From: Quillaja saponaria
Taxonomy: Eukaryota; Streptophyta; Magnoliopsida; Fabales; Quillajaceae
Assembly: GCA_029379385.1 (NCBI GenBank)
Contig: CM055611.1
Span: 23,650,092-23,714,091, forward strand
Direction: 5' to 3'
DNA length: 64,000 bases
Part shown: in pieces, positions 35,001-48,400 of the stretch
Numbering within the stretch: the first letter of the stretch is position 1
How the letters are laid out: each line of letters opens with the position of its first letter
The notes under the pieces: model-generated
What the model saw: only the letters and a program-made list of their open reading frames with translations
Told to the model about the DNA's origin: nothing
The model's database searches: none
Position numbers and translations under genes: made by a program

Positions 35001-38000
35001 CCTCTCACAGGGACCACTTATTTTGTACACAATAAACTCAACTCGAAAATAAGCAGAAGGCTCTTAAGAAGTGTGACATACTAAAACCTATTTAGAACTA
35101 AAGCCTACGCTACATATCCTAAACTACAGCAATAAATTTGTTAGAATTATTTGCATTTGATTATGACTCTTGAAGCTGTTCAGTAGATCCTACTCTGGGT
35201 CATCTTGAGACTATCATTTTGAATTCGTTTTCTGATTTACTTCGATCAATTCATTTAAGTTTGATCATTTATCTTGTTTAAAATTTAAATTCAATAACAA
35301 CCTAGACAGTAGACAGAGTTATCACCACTAGAAAACTAATGTGAAAAATTTAACATTTTATTTTCATCAATTCCTTAAGAACACATCATTTATTGCAGCC
35401 CATATTCTGGAATTCAAAATATAAATTATAAGTGAAAAAAGAATTTCATCTACATCGAATCCAGTTTATCCATAATAAATGGATGAAACATCATATAGAC
35501 ATTAAATTTTGACAGTTCAACATCAGGATAAAATACAACTACCATCCCACAACTAACTCAGTTTTAGATGCTCTTCTGATCCACCTGCTACCACACTCTG
35601 ACACCCTAATGAAGAAGTAAAGCCTTCATATTCATAAAGTAGGTAAGTAAACAAGAAATGGAAACATGTGCTAAAATTACTAATGGATGAATCACCCTGC
35701 GATGTTATTCACATAAAACCTATACCAGAGGACAATAATTTCTGACAAGAAAAGAAGCGGGAAATTTTTTTGGGAAGAAATGACAACTCAAACTGGAGAA
35801 TCTTGTTAGCAGAATGTTACAAGTAGAGGAAAAAAAGGTATAAAGCAATTAACTTTTCTCAAGCCTCCAGATAATGTGCAATTTATGATTATCAGAAAGT
35901 TCAACTGATGCAACGATTATGAATGCTATATAAAGTGGACTCTCTGAACTTACAGTTTGGTAACCACCACTGAACACATTAGAACATACACTTACAATCA
36001 CTCCAATTGGGATAAGAACTAATTGGAGTTGATACAGCAAGTATGCAATTCAAATTCCGGGAAGCATACTCCACTAAAAGTAGCAAAGCCTTCTATATAA
36101 ATAAATTCTATACAGAAACCTGACGATAAGCAATCAAATATATCCCGGAGCATGAACTACGCAAAGAAACAATGTTAATTTGGAATCATTTATCTACCTG
36201 AGGATCTTTTGATCTTGCATAACATATACGCCCTCAACATTAACGTAACTGATGACTCCTACTAAAGCATTATTTCTAAAGACTTACATAGATTCTTCTT
36301 GGGTTGTTGCCAGGGCGGTTAATGGGGGCAGACTGTAAATTCTTTGGCAATATGTCTACGCTGTTTCAAGTCCAGCTCGGGGTTTTTATGGAACTTTCTC
36401 CTAATCAACAAAGGAAAAAAATTAATCAAATTAAAAAAAAGAGGGGGTTGATGACTTGTATATAGCTTTGTATAATCTTTTTCTCTCTTATCCCCCGCTC
36501 TTTTGCTCTATTCCTTTCTTTCTACTTATTTACCATAGAATGCTGTATTCTATAACGGTAAAATTCTATTTTTATTGATTTATTGATATAAATTGTCAGA
36601 TAATTTACTTCAAGCCCAGAATCTCACTTAGCAAGCATTTCCACATATCCATGAACAGCCAGCGATTGTCTCCATTCTCTTCTTCTCTTTTTTTTTTCAG
36701 GGAGGACGGGGTTCACATACCAATATTCTCTTTTTAAAGTTTAAAAAAGAAAAGGAGAAAACAGGCATGAAGAGGTTAGTGTTACTCATCAATATCGAGC
36801 ACGGCATGTCATTCTATGAACAATTTGACAAAGCCATGGAGCTGGAATAGAAAGAGAACTCAATTGTCACATTCAAAGTACTTGATAAAAAGGGGATCCA
36901 GGATTGATTGAGGGGAGAGTTGCCAAGTCGAGAAAAGTTATCAGCTTGCAAACAGTAGACCTTTTCTGGTGGGTGCAATATCTGAAACGGGACAACTCAA
37001 TTGTCACATTCAAACTCAATTTCATTGATCATTGCCTTGTATAGGATGAACTAAAAAAATGTTAGTTTTACAGTGCAAAATTTATTTCAGACTGCAGAGT
37101 TATAATATTTTACAAAACCCATGTAGGGTATTGATAAGACATACCGTTATCCTCCTATCTTTAAATTTTTTGATGTCCATGATGCTGTGAGAAAGAGTAA
37201 GAATAGAAAGCTTCCTTTTAATTCCGAGTTTCACTTCAAGTTTTAGGATGGTCCTCCTTGAGCTCAAGGGGCACCATATAAGACGATATTTGCACTTATT
37301 TTTCTTCAATATATTAGGTCCAGTGAGTAGATTAGAGCTGCAGTTTTGAGTGACCTATAGTTTTTCTTGTTGCATGTTGGTGGCCTCCTGATTTTCCGTA
37401 GGAATGAAAGAATAATTTTTCACGATCAATTGATAAATTTAGTCATAATTAATATCAAATATGAAATAAAAAAGAAGGGTAATCTTCAGGAGCTTACATT
37501 GAATATTGATTATAAGGCCCTTCTTCTGACGAGACTTCCACAGGGCTTTTCTTTTAAAGTCTCCCTATCTAAAATCAAGTACTTGTGTGCTGCCAAATGT
37601 GATTGACTTTTCAAAAGAAAGATTCCATATCAGGTGCGATGCCCAAATAAGGGCTTATATAACATAAGACAGACAACCAGCAGGGTGCAGGACATGAAAA
37701 GTGAAAGGTACCATTTTGGCAAACTATAGAATTAAGCAGTTCCACATGCTTATTCCTTGCAACTACCTGTAACTCTGTTCAAACCACCTTAATTCGTAAA
37801 CATTGATGTCCAACTGAAACAGAGTAATAAATACATCCAAGACAAGATCCATTGGGAACTAACTCACAGTGAGCATTCAAATCAGGAAAATGTTTCTTCT
37901 TTTCCTTTGTTAATCTCAACCTTGGACGACAGTTCTCCTGTGTTAATCTAATTTTCCGCATAAATAAAAGAGAACAAACATTGGTCGAATTTTCTCACCT

Positions 38001-38359
38001 GCCAGAAACAATGGTCAAGTAATAAGAACTATTCAGGATCTTCATGGCGGCTAATGTAGTTACTAACCGGTCAGAGGAAGAGTCATTATCACTTATCACC
38101 ATAGTACATGTGCTGTATGAGCTGATGATTTTAGGCTCTTGGTTTTTATAACTGTTGGGTTGCTGAGAAAATGTAGGAGGGGTTTAAAATTCAATACCTT
38201 GATTTACATGGTTTGATTTTGTGACCAAAAAGAGAGAAACTTTGTGTATAGTGCCGTTTCCTGGAAACAAATTGAGGCTCAAGTTTGGAACTTTGCGTGT
38301 GTACTGCCGTTTAGTGGAATGAGAAGGTTGAAGAACGCATGATCGAACGTAGTCTCCAC
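32038..38359. other. Long region without a recognised gene between GL2 and CURT1C
   Basis: About 6.3 kb. The left part should contain the GL2 promoter. No frame here has a family I recognise. Weak splice-like signals on the minus strand at about 36290-36400 and 37950-38045 are discussed under findings. From 38360 rightward the sequence becomes the CURT1C promoter. Confidence 0.5.
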
Positions 38360-38377
38360 TTAAACGACGTCGTTTAA
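38360..38377. promoter_or_regulatory. 18-base perfect palindrome with GACGTC core upstream of CURT1C
   Basis: TTAAACGACGTCGTTTAA reads identically on both strands. The ACGT core within GACGTC is a bZIP C-box. It sits about 140 bases before the inferred end of the first non-coding exon of CURT1C, so probably near the transcription start. Confidence 0.5.
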
Positions 38378-38662
38378 ACTTCTTCTGCAGTGGCTGAGCC
38401 TGACTCGCTGTTTACATAAAATATCAAAAACATTTTTGTGGCGTACGCTGCTTAGGTAGAGCAGATCAGCAGAAGCTTTTGTTTCTTTGTTGTGTCTCTC
38501 ACTCTCGGCAGCAACAAAGGTTAAGCCCAAATCTTTGTCCTTGACATCAAAAATTATTCATCTTGGTTCAGCCATCTTATTTTGTTTGACTTGAAATGAG
38601 GAACCATTTTTAAAATTTTTATTTTTATTTTTCCTCATTTTCTGGCAATTTTGCAGGTGATA

Positions 38663-41033
38663 ATGGCTTCTATTGTTGCAAACTTGCCTCCACCATTTCT
38701 GTTCCATGTTAGAAAATCAGTTCTTGGAAGGTTCCATAGTTTTCCAGTTTCTCTTATCAGAGGTTTGTTCCTGGCTATTTGCTTCTTTCTTTTTTTCTTT
38801 TTGTTTTTAATTTCAGGTATTTTTTTTGTGGGTTCAAACATATTTACTCACTACGTGTAATCCATATGAGTTTATTCAGCTGAAGCTTACGTTTTTAATG
38901 CTTAGCCAATGTAGTTTCACACAGCAATTGCGATGCTCTTCATTGCAGGAAATTTTAAAAATGAAACTGTAACAGCTGCCCACATATCAGTTTAGTTCTA
39001 GACTTCTAGTCTTCTAGGTCAAGGTTAAAAATTGAGTTATGATGCGAAATGTTCATGAAAAATGTGGGAAAAGCTGGAAAATTTGGGACCAAATTGACTA
39101 ATTTTAAAGATTCAATGGCCATTTGGCCCAATGGCACCTTGAAGTCCCCGCTATCCACAGGGTCTAAGGATTTACATTTTACTCCATAGGAGCGTATAGG
39201 ATGGTTTATTCCCCCTCCCCTCAAAAAAGAAAAGAAAAGAAAACTGGACCAGAAAATTCAACCATACAATTTGGCATGTGTCTGTCCTCCTAATCAAAAC
39301 TAAAATCAATATGAGCTTTAAAAAATATTGATGGCAGGTTATTGATTATGCTGGCTTCTTGCCTTGATATTTTACACTTCAGCACCATGTGATGTCTATG
39401 GTTTGGTGCAGAAGTTTGAATCCAACACATAAAGGTCTAATTAGCATATAGTTTCTTAGCCCAATGTACCTCGAGGAGCTTAAAATCTAAATATAATTCC
39501 ATTGACAAGAATCGCATGCTTAGATTCCTGAATGGAAAGATCTCATGGGGAGCTGAAGTTTTCATGGTCTATTCTTGGTAACGCTACATTTATATTCCAT
39601 TTTACTTCTCATTCTACATTTACGCTTCATAAGTTTCTTGCTCTTATTACTATTACAGAGAGTCGGAATCATATTTCTATTGCTGTGAAAGCTACGGGGG
39701 AAAGCTCCGAGTCATCAACTTCCCTTAGTGTTGTTGAGTCTGTACAAAACGTTGTGAGTACCCCTCCCACATCCCACTTACTACTATATGACCTCACTGG
39801 TTAAATAGTTTTCATTTGAATTTGATTCTTTGACAGTTTGACAATGAAAATGACTGTGTAGGTTTCTTGTAGGACTTTCTAACTGTGACTGTTCAAAAAT
39901 TTTTCTTTTCACTTCTCATATGTTTCCTTACTTTTTCCATTGTTATGCAAACTCAATGGCTTCTTAATGATAGGCATCTAACAAGGAACTTGTTAAGTTT
40001 AATTTTTATATATCCAGCCAACAGGATAAATCTAAGGATATTTTTCTTCACATACATCCATGAATTCTCTTATGTTTTCTTTTTCTTGGTTTTCAAACAG
40101 TGGGATAAATCTGAGGACCGGATAGCACTAATTGGCTTGGGATTTGCAGCTGTAGTGGCTCTTTGGGCTTCAGCAAACTTGATTTCGGTAATTGTTGTGG
40201 AAACTGATACTTGATCAGAACTTATAAAAAGAAAAAGAAAAACTGATACATGATCAGTGAATTTTGGAGACAAATGTTCATATAAAACTGAGTAATCACA
40301 CTTTTTACAAAGAACTGCAGTTGAATGTGGAAGGAGGTGTAGTGCGTATTCTTTGCCAACCTCATACTCTAGATCATTAACTAGCAAAGCTCATTGGAAG
40401 CAGATATACACTATTTTTCATTGACGATCCTTCTTATATGGAAATTAAGTTTATACAATTATTTCGTCTCACAATGATTCTGATTTACTGTTTTGTCATG
40501 AATCCTCTATACAGGCCATTGATAAGTTGCCACTTATCCCAAATGCCCTGGAATTAGTCGGGATACTTTTCTCTTCGGTAAGTGGTACTTGCTACATAAT
40601 TGATATAGGTGGTTGCTGAGAATGCAAAAGGAAGAAAAACAACATAGAAGTTCTGAAAATTCAATTTCACCTTTTGATTTTCTGAGTATTATGTCTGTAT
40701 TAATTCAAATTCTTATTTATTTCACAACTGACTATTAATTTGAAATTTTCTGTCCATTTCAGTGGTTTGTATATCGGTATCTCTTATTCAAGCCTGACCG
40801 GTAAGAAGAATTCTGGCAATTTTTGTTTATTCTTAGTCACTATTTGAGGACATAGAGATCATGCTAACAGATTTCATTCCTGTATGCTTAATTGTGTTTA
40901 GTCAAGAAAAAGGAAATGAAATTTTAGGCTGTCTCTCAGTCTGGTATGGCATTACTTTAATATTCTTTCTTAATACAGGGAAGAGCTATTTCAAATTATC
41001 AGTAAGTCAATATCAGATGTCCTGGGACAGTGA
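38663..41033 (+). CDS. CURT1C: CURVATURE THYLAKOID 1C-like protein, chloroplast precursor
   Basis: CURT1 proteins oligomerise at grana margins and bend the thylakoid membrane. Coding exons are 38663-38762, 39659-39753, 40101-40187, 40515-40577, 40763-40800 and 40979-41033, giving 438 bases and 145 residues with all phases consistent. A 5' UTR intron is likely at 38520-38656 (AAAG|GTTAAG to TTGCAG). The transit peptide begins MASIVANLPPPFL. The mature part has ATGESSESSTSLSVVESVQN, an amphipathic helix around WDKSEDR, and two membrane segments, LIGLGFAAVVALWASANLIS and LELVGILFSSWFVYRYLLF, joined by AIDKLPLIPNA. It ends with a basic/acidic helix and VLGQ. It matches the C form rather than A, B or D in my recollection. 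Confidence 0.94.
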
Positions 41034-41792
41034 GTTATGCAACCAGAAAACAAGCAAATGTGATTGATTACACTTTCTTGACGTTTAAGGCTTGGGAATT
41101 GGAAGGGGAAGAAGACATGGGATATCTTTATTAAGTGACTGTAAAAATTAATTTGTGGATGTTTTGGTTTGACGTCATTATAATAGTACATCATAGAATC
41201 AATCTTACGTTGTATGAAGATTAAGAGCACAGAATGTGTCTGTGTGCTATTTGGCGGATCATTGACAGTGAATCCTATCTTTTCTCTTTTTTTGTTGTTG
41301 ATGTGATGTCAGTTTTTTCATGTGAGATTTACCAGATCAGTGGCTCCCCTTTTTTGTACCATGAGGCTTTAGGAAAAAAAATATTGCATTTGATAGAAAA
41401 TTCATTTTACTCCCAATTTAACAATATCTTAACTCACTCAGGTTATGAATAAAAAAATCAAAATGAACAATTTGAGAATCAGAAAGCTGGTGGCTAGAAG
41501 CAGAGTAATGAAAGTTACCTTCATTGGTTTTTATTGATATGAGGTTGCCTTAGCGAAGGAAACAACTGTGTTTTAAATAACTGCACAAAAATCATGTCTT
41601 CATGAAGCATAACTGAATAAAATCCTGTACCTTTTTGCAATGATGAAGATATTTTGGCAGAGAGAAAGGTGGGCATTCGAACACAGAAGGTCTTTCCCGC
41701 CACTACCAGTTACTGCATAAGCTTGAATACAAACGCCTCCTCATTTATGTTTCAGTTCCCTATCTTCCTCCTCTTCTTCGCTTAGAAATCAA
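41034..41792. other. Spacer between CURT1C and the PPR gene
   Basis: Includes the CURT1C 3' UTR and the PPR 5' flank. A TGACGTCA bZIP-type palindrome lies at 41170-41177. No other coding signal was seen. Confidence 0.5.
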
Positions 41793-43724
41793 ATGTTTCC
41801 CCACTCCATTGAAAAGTTACACAGAATATCACCATGTCTATCTCTTCTCTCCTCACGCCTCAATCCACAATCATTGCAAACCCGATTCCAATATCACTCC
41901 TTTTCAGGACCTAGTCCCCAACAAGACTCTATCCCCAAAAGCAAAATAATCCCTTATGCTTCTCTTAGTCTCCAAGTTGATCCTTCTAGTCGATCTGTAT
42001 CTTCATATTATGCTTCCTTCCTCCAGTCTTGTATTGCTGGGAAAGCAATCAGACCTGGAAAACAGCTTCATGCCCACTTATGCCATATGGGTCTAGGATT
42101 CGAACCAGTTTTAGGAACTAAACTTGTTAATCTTTATAGCGTTTGCAACTCCTTACATAGTGCCCACTTACTGTTTGATAGAATTCCTAAAAGAAATTTA
42201 TTTTTGTGGAATGTTTTGATTAGGGGTTATGCGTGGAATGGGCCATATGAGATTGCCATTTCATTGTATTACCAAATGCTTGAGTATGGGCTCGTGCCAG
42301 ATAATTTTACTTATCCATTTGTTCTCAAAGCATGTTCAGCACTTTCTGCCATTGGAGCCGGGAGGGATATTCATGAAAATGTGAAAAGGACTGGGTGGGA
42401 GATAGATGTATTCGTGGGTGCAGCTTTGATTGACATGTATGCAAAGTGTGGTTGTGTAGCAGATGCTCGTCAGGTGTTTGATAAAATTGTTTTTAGAGAT
42501 GCTGTTTTGTGGAATTCTATGCTGGCAGCTTATTCCCAAAATGGGCACCCTGAGGATTCACTTGCTCTATGCAGTGAGATGGCAGCCACAGGTGTAAGGC
42601 CTACTGAGGCAACTCTTGTTACTGTGATTTCATCTTCAGCTGATATTGCTGCTCTTCCTCATGGAAGGGAAATTCATGGGCTTAGTTGGAGGCATGGATT
42701 TCAGTCTAATGACAAGGTCAAAACTGCCTTGGTAGATATGTACGCGAAAAGTGGTCATGTGAAAGTTGCTCGGAGTTTGTTTGAACGGCTCAAGGAGAAA
42801 AGGGTTGTCTCTTGGAATGCAATGATTACTGGATATGCAATGCATGGTCATGCTATAGAAGCACTGGACTTGTTTGAAAAAATGAAGCAAGAGGCTCAGC
42901 CTGATCACATAACCTTTGTAGGTGCTTTGGCTGCTTGCAGCCATGGGGGTCTGCTTGATGAAGGGCGGACACTTTTCGATTTGATGGTGAGAGATTATTG
43001 TATCACTCCAACAGTTCAGCATTACACATGCATGGTTGATCTCATTGGCCACTGTGGTCAACTGGATGAGGCTTACAATCTAATAACACAGATGACAGTA
43101 ATGCCTGATTCTGGTATATGGGGTGCCCTACTAAATTCATGTAAAATCCATGGGAATATGGAGTTGGGGGAGCTAGCATTGGAGAAGCTGATTGAGCTCG
43201 AGCCTGATGATGCTGGCAATTATGTGATTTTATCAAACATGTACGCACAAGCAGGGAAGTGGGAAGGAGTTGCAAGGCTGAGAAACTTAATGATACATAA
43301 AGGAATAAAGAAAAGCACTGCTTGTAGCTGGATTGAAGTAAAAAACAAAGTCCATGCTTTTCTATCTGGAGATACTTCACATCCTAATTCTGATGCAATA
43401 TATGCAGAGTTAAAGAGAGTAGAAGGATTAATGAGAGAAGCTGGCTATGTCCCAGATACAGGAACTGTTTTCCATGATGTGGAGGAAGACGAGAAGACCA
43501 GTATGGTTTGCAGTCATAGTGAAAGACTAGCAATTGCGTTTGGGCTCATTAGTACACCCCAGGGAACTAGGCTTTTGATAACAAAGAACCTCCGAATTTG
43601 CGAGGACTGCCATGTTGCAATTAAGCTCATCTCAAAAATTACAGAGAGGGAAATTATTGTCAGAGATGTCAATCGCTATCATCATTTTAATGATGGAACA
43701 TGTTCTTGTAGTGATTATTGGTGA
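41793..43724 (+). CDS. Pentatricopeptide repeat protein, PLS class with E and DYW domains
   Basis: Intronless gene of 643 codons. PPR-DYW proteins bind specific organellar transcripts through their helical repeats and usually direct C-to-U editing. The N-terminus to about residue 60 is basic and Ser-rich, fitting an organellar targeting peptide; chloroplast or mitochondrion cannot be decided. Repeats start around residue 70 (YYASFLQSCIAGKAIRPGKQ) with typical units such as LWNVLIRGYAWNGPYEIAIS, DVFVGAALIDMYAKCG and VSWNAMITGYAMHGHAIEAL. The E domain covers roughly 440-540. The DYW domain has the deaminase-like HSERLAIAFG motif (His-x-Glu), then CEDCH, and ends HHFNDGTCSCSDYW, so all zinc and catalytic residues are present. 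The exact orthologue and RNA target are not recognisable. Confidence 0.94.
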   Translation: MFPHSIEKLHRISPCLSLLSSRLNPQSLQTRFQYHSFSGPSPQQDSIPKSKIIPYASLSLQVDPSSRSVSSYYASFLQSCIAGKAIRPGKQLHAHLCHMGLGFEPVLGTKLVNLYSVCNSLHSAHLLFDRIPKRNLFLWNVLIRGYAWNGPYEIAISLYYQMLEYGLVPDNFTYPFVLKACSALSAIGAGRDIHENVKRTGWEIDVFVGAALIDMYAKCGCVADARQVFDKIVFRDAVLWNSMLAAYSQNGHPEDSLALCSEMAATGVRPTEATLVTVISSSADIAALPHGREIHGLSWRHGFQSNDKVKTALVDMYAKSGHVKVARSLFERLKEKRVVSWNAMITGYAMHGHAIEALDLFEKMKQEAQPDHITFVGALAACSHGGLLDEGRTLFDLMVRDYCITPTVQHYTCMVDLIGHCGQLDEAYNLITQMTVMPDSGIWGALLNSCKIHGNMELGELALEKLIELEPDDAGNYVILSNMYAQAGKWEGVARLRNLMIHKGIKKSTACSWIEVKNKVHAFLSGDTSHPNSDAIYAELKRVEGLMREAGYVPDTGTVFHDVEEDEKTSMVCSHSERLAIAFGLISTPQGTRLLITKNLRICEDCHVAIKLISKITEREIIVRDVNRYHHFNDGTCSCSDYW

Positions 43725-45422
43725 GTGGAAGAAGAACCCATGTGACAAGACAGGGTACATGATTGACTTTTGATTTTGTTGGAAAATCAGTCTATCTTGC
43801 AAGGAACTCTGCCTGCAGCAAGACTAAGAAGGACATTTTCTCTTCAAAGCATTCATTGTCACTGGAAAACTTGGTTGCAACTGAATGTAAGAGGCAGTAA
43901 ATATGCAAAAATGTACTATCTGCAATTTAATACCTATCATCTGAGATAGGGGAAATGAAGGAACTCTGAGAAAATTTGTCTTCTCATGGTTACGGGAAGG
44001 CTGGTTTGAATTTGATCCATTGAGTTTGACAATTTTTTACAATTGGAATGATGGAATCAGATTGCTGTGTTTGGCTGATTGCGAAGGAGTATATAAGAGA
44101 AGCAGGTAAGATGGTCTACTAAGTGGAAATTTCTCTTTGTTCTTTTCAGCTTCCTACTAGTTCCAAAATCTTCCTGATCAGAGAGTTGTCCTGAAAGCTT
44201 GGTGTTTATTCTCTTAACTAAGTTGTAAGTCGGTATAATGAGACTCATTTTTTGTGGTTTTGGTTGAAGCTGGTTCCTAGACAGCAACATGTCAGAGGTT
44301 AAAAGCAATAATTTTGTCACAGCACAGATGGTGTTTCCATTTTATTATTTTGGCTGAAGTTGATTTGCTCTTGTTTGGCTATTCTAACAAGTGTCTTCTA
44401 ATTATCAATTATTTGATAGAATTATATTGTCTCCCTACTCTTTTCTTTTATCTTTTTCCGTTTTAACTTCAAACTGATATATGTTGCTTTTTTTCTTTTA
44501 TGGTCTTAGGTCTTGTCATTTTGAAATATATTGAGAAACGTCGCATCTTTAAATGTAACACGTTTATGGGGTTGACAGGTATGAAACCATGTACGGACAG
44601 AAAATGGTACTCACATATGGTGATTTAATGTTTTTCAAAATCTTGGTAGTTTTGGTAACCGTCTGAACAAAAATTATTATGTCAAATGCAATGAAGTAGC
44701 TAGGATGAATCAAGCCAGGGATTTTACATTTGGCTAGAACTCTTAATTTGTTTCTATGGAAATTTTTGTATTATGTGAGATCAGAGATGCACTACCTCAC
44801 CTCAATTGCATTCTGTTGCTGAAGGTTGTGGTGACTGAAGTTGAAGATGTTTTAGGATATCAATGGAAATGCTTCCTCTTGCTCCTTCAGTTCTTGCTTT
44901 TTCAAACCAGTGCAGGCATGTCGATAATCATTTTCTATTCCAGCACCAGCTGCACTTTCCAGGTAATGCAGTAGAAAGCGTTTAAGAAAAAAATTTGTTA
45001 ACAGTAAATATTCAAGATGAGAAAAATGAAAAAAAAAAAAAATGTCAAGGAAGCGGGTAAAAGGTGGCATGTCTGAGACAATGGAGAAGATTTCAAATAC
45101 TGTCTTTCTAGATGATTTCTAAGTTGTCAAACTTGGTGGTTGAGGTGATTCAAATATACTGGGCACAAACTTGAAAAGAAACAATCCTTTATGTTACTAG
45201 CTAGTAGGTGAAAATGACATGGCCTCAATGCAGATGTTGTCTATCCTATTAATAAGTTCTGCATTTTTATAATCCCATTATCTCATTTAGAGAAGCATGT
45301 AAAGGATTCACTGGAGCTCCGATTTTCACATTATTAACGTTAGATAAAATTTTAGTATGGGACTTAATTTTTTCCCAGAGGCTAAACTCTTTCTTTCTGG
45401 AGATAATTTTAGTACTAAAAAA
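43725..45422. other. Spacer between the PPR gene and the 3' end of the CXC gene
   Basis: 1.7 kb containing two convergent 3' ends. Open frames here (for example around 44756-44974) have low-complexity Leu/Phe translations and no splice partners. I see no gene. Confidence 0.5.
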
Positions 45423-48400
45423 TCACTGCCAAAGTACTGGGAAAATGTTCAAAATTAAAGTAGAGAAGAGAATAGCACCTTTCACGTTTCCAGAAAAGAT
45501 CATCATCTTAAGATGATTCAAGATATTCATTAAGACAATTCTTTCCTGCTCTTCATATGCATTTGTGATGTAGTTATGGTCCAGAATCCAGTCTTGGGAA
45601 GCGACTGCAGTGAACAAGGTATATTTCCTCATAATAATCAATGCAGCTCCACAATTAGATAAAGGCCATCCTGGAAAGCAACCTTACCCACTTTAAGATC
45701 ATCTCTTTCAATTGCATCGGCTGCATTTTCACTCAAGTAGTTATCAGTCACCTTCTGAAAATTAGGTACTTCCGGGCAATTCTCCCTGTTTGGGGATGCG
45801 GTACTGTTTACATTTTGATTTGCTCTCATGTCATTCTTTTCTGCAGTGCCATTTTTTGGAGAAAAATTACATAAAATAAGAAGATCAACAAATCAGGAGT
45901 TAATGCAATGTCCAAAAACCAAGACTTCCATTTTACCCTGAGCTCAAATAAGCTTTTGGACATAAAGGAATTAGGTTGTTGTGGTATACGATAGTAGAGC
46001 TAGTGGAATAATCTGATTGACTACAACTGGCAGGAAGTACAAGACAGTCCGCATTTTATCGTATATTGGCTTCCAACTTATATTACTCCACTATTTTGTA
46101 TTTTGATTTGTTATTGTATTGATGGAAGATTTGGAATACAATAAACCAATATCTGTTACTTCAATTCTTTATTTCGCACCTGTGTGAATTCTAGCAGCCT
46201 CTGATAATACCACCAAAGCTGAGCAAATGTCATTCATGTCCTGCGGATGAATGGGATCTACTAGCGATGATCTGTGGCAAGACCGATAATATTCATTAGT
46301 TGGAACACACATTAAAGATAGAGCCACCCCAACACGAGCATGCAACATTTGCAATTACTATGAGAAATATACTACCAGAGATATACATACATATATATAT
46401 AAATATATTTACCGGTTTGTAAACCTCAAAGATCCAAGTTGCACAGAACTAACTTCACCAACAAGAGCAGCACAGATGGAAGATTCTAGACTAGAGGCTT
46501 CAAGGGGATTCAACTGCTTAAGAGGAGAACAATTTTTCCAACAAAAGAGGAGGTAGATTAGTAGGGCCATAAACCACAATGATATAGATTATTTTGCAGT
46601 TAAATGCCTGTTCACAAAAAGGAAGTTGATGTGTGTTCGATATATCCAATGAGCATGTTTAAACCCAATTACATTAGATGTAAATCTTTTGTATGGGAAA
46701 AACAGCTACAGGACTTCTCCAAACAAATATGGAAGACTTTAGTCGAGTTGAGTTAGTTGAATCAGAACACAAAGACTAAGACGGTAAGGTACCTGCTGAT
46801 ATTGTGGGAGCTTCCGGATTGATTGATCCTTTTCATTTAGGACAAGAGGAGACAGATGCTTATTCTTCCTAAATGCTTGAGACAAGTCAGAGCTTAAGGA
46901 CTTGATCTCACCAGATTTGGGACAACTTGAATTCTGGATGATGGTTTTGGTGTTGTATTGTTCTTTGCAATCAATGGGTTCTTCCTTACATTCTTCATAA
47001 TTCTTGCAGTCCACACATTTGCAGATCTCAGAGCAGAGGATATTAGCCCGAAAGCACTCACAATATCTCTTGATGCACAAAGTTCTCTTGCAGTGGCATC
47101 CCTTGTGGTGTTTCCCATCCACTGGAGTTTTCTCTTCTTCATCCTGCTCTTGCAGTAAGCAAGTCAGTTCAGTTTAATACCAGATGGTAGAGGAGATGTG
47201 AAAAGAGGCCCCATGTCAAACTAACAGATGTAGTATTGAACGGGAAAATAATATAAAATAACTAACAAAAACTAAGATATTGTTATCTTCTGTTGTATAC
47301 ATTTCTTGTTCCAAGAGCTAAGGATCAAATATCATCCAAGTTGCTTTCAGCTTTTACTACCAGAAGAGAAAACAAAATTGAAGAACCACATGCTTGCAGT
47401 TTGTTACAATTACCAAGAACGGAATTGCTTTTTGTTTGCAAGCGTTATCTTGAAATCAATTATTCCACTGCAAGCTCCAGAAAAAAGGAGGTCCACAAAC
47501 TAGTAAGTAATGAAAACACATATCAACTATCAAGTAAACATATGCAGCAATGGTTCCTAATGTAGTCTAGTTCAGCTGAATCTATGAAATAAATGCTTGT
47601 TTGCAAATAGTTCACTATTTCCCCAGACTACTTAAACAAGTATGATAGATGGAGTTCATCCAGTAAGCCAATTAGAAAGATCTCATCCCATACCCAACTA
47701 TCATGACATTTTAATGCGCTGCTGGAAATTTTTCGAGTAAATGCATAAGGGTTTCGCTCTAGGATACATTCTGCAGCTTCTTGCCTTGCATCCTCATTCT
47801 CGATATTGTTATAACAATTGGTACAGCCACAGCCATCACAGTATAACCGAGAAGCAAAGCACTCACAATACCTGACATTTTGTGGATGAATCTTGTAAGT
47901 AATTAGATTCAGAAACAATATCACGTTTCATTATACTGTTGATTATATTCAACCTGAAATAATAGGCTGTTCATTTCAAAAGTAACCTACTGATAATAGT
48001 GAAAAATCTTTTTGCATTTAATGAAGCGAGACATTTACAAGAAAATGTTCTCTTGTACTGAACTTGCAGAGAAAAATTGCAATCGAGAGGAACAGCTTGA
48101 TGTTGAAATTTCCTTTTCAACATAGTTGGGGTCGACATTTAACAGTAAATTTGCTGCTTTATGCAATTCACAGACTCTCTTCATTGGACATAAAAGACTT
48201 GGTGGAGTAAGATTAAGAAGAATTAAGTTTCTAATGATGATTAAAGGCCAGATCATAGTATCCACCTCTATTGCTTATAGAATTATTTCTTAATTTGCAC
48301 CTTGAAGGTTGTATCTAAGGTTAATCTCTACATAAGAAAACAAACATATGGTTTTTGCAGTTCAAAGGCATCAAATTTTGGAGAGAGAATGTCAGCAGAT

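Noticed and set aside
42336..43380. Several open frames on the minus strand inside the PPR gene
   Set aside because: They are antisense shadows of a strongly coding intronless gene and have no family resemblance or splice partners.
44756..45070. Opposed small frames rich in Leu and Phe downstream of the PPR gene
   Set aside because: Low-complexity translations on both strands, no splice context and no recognisable family.
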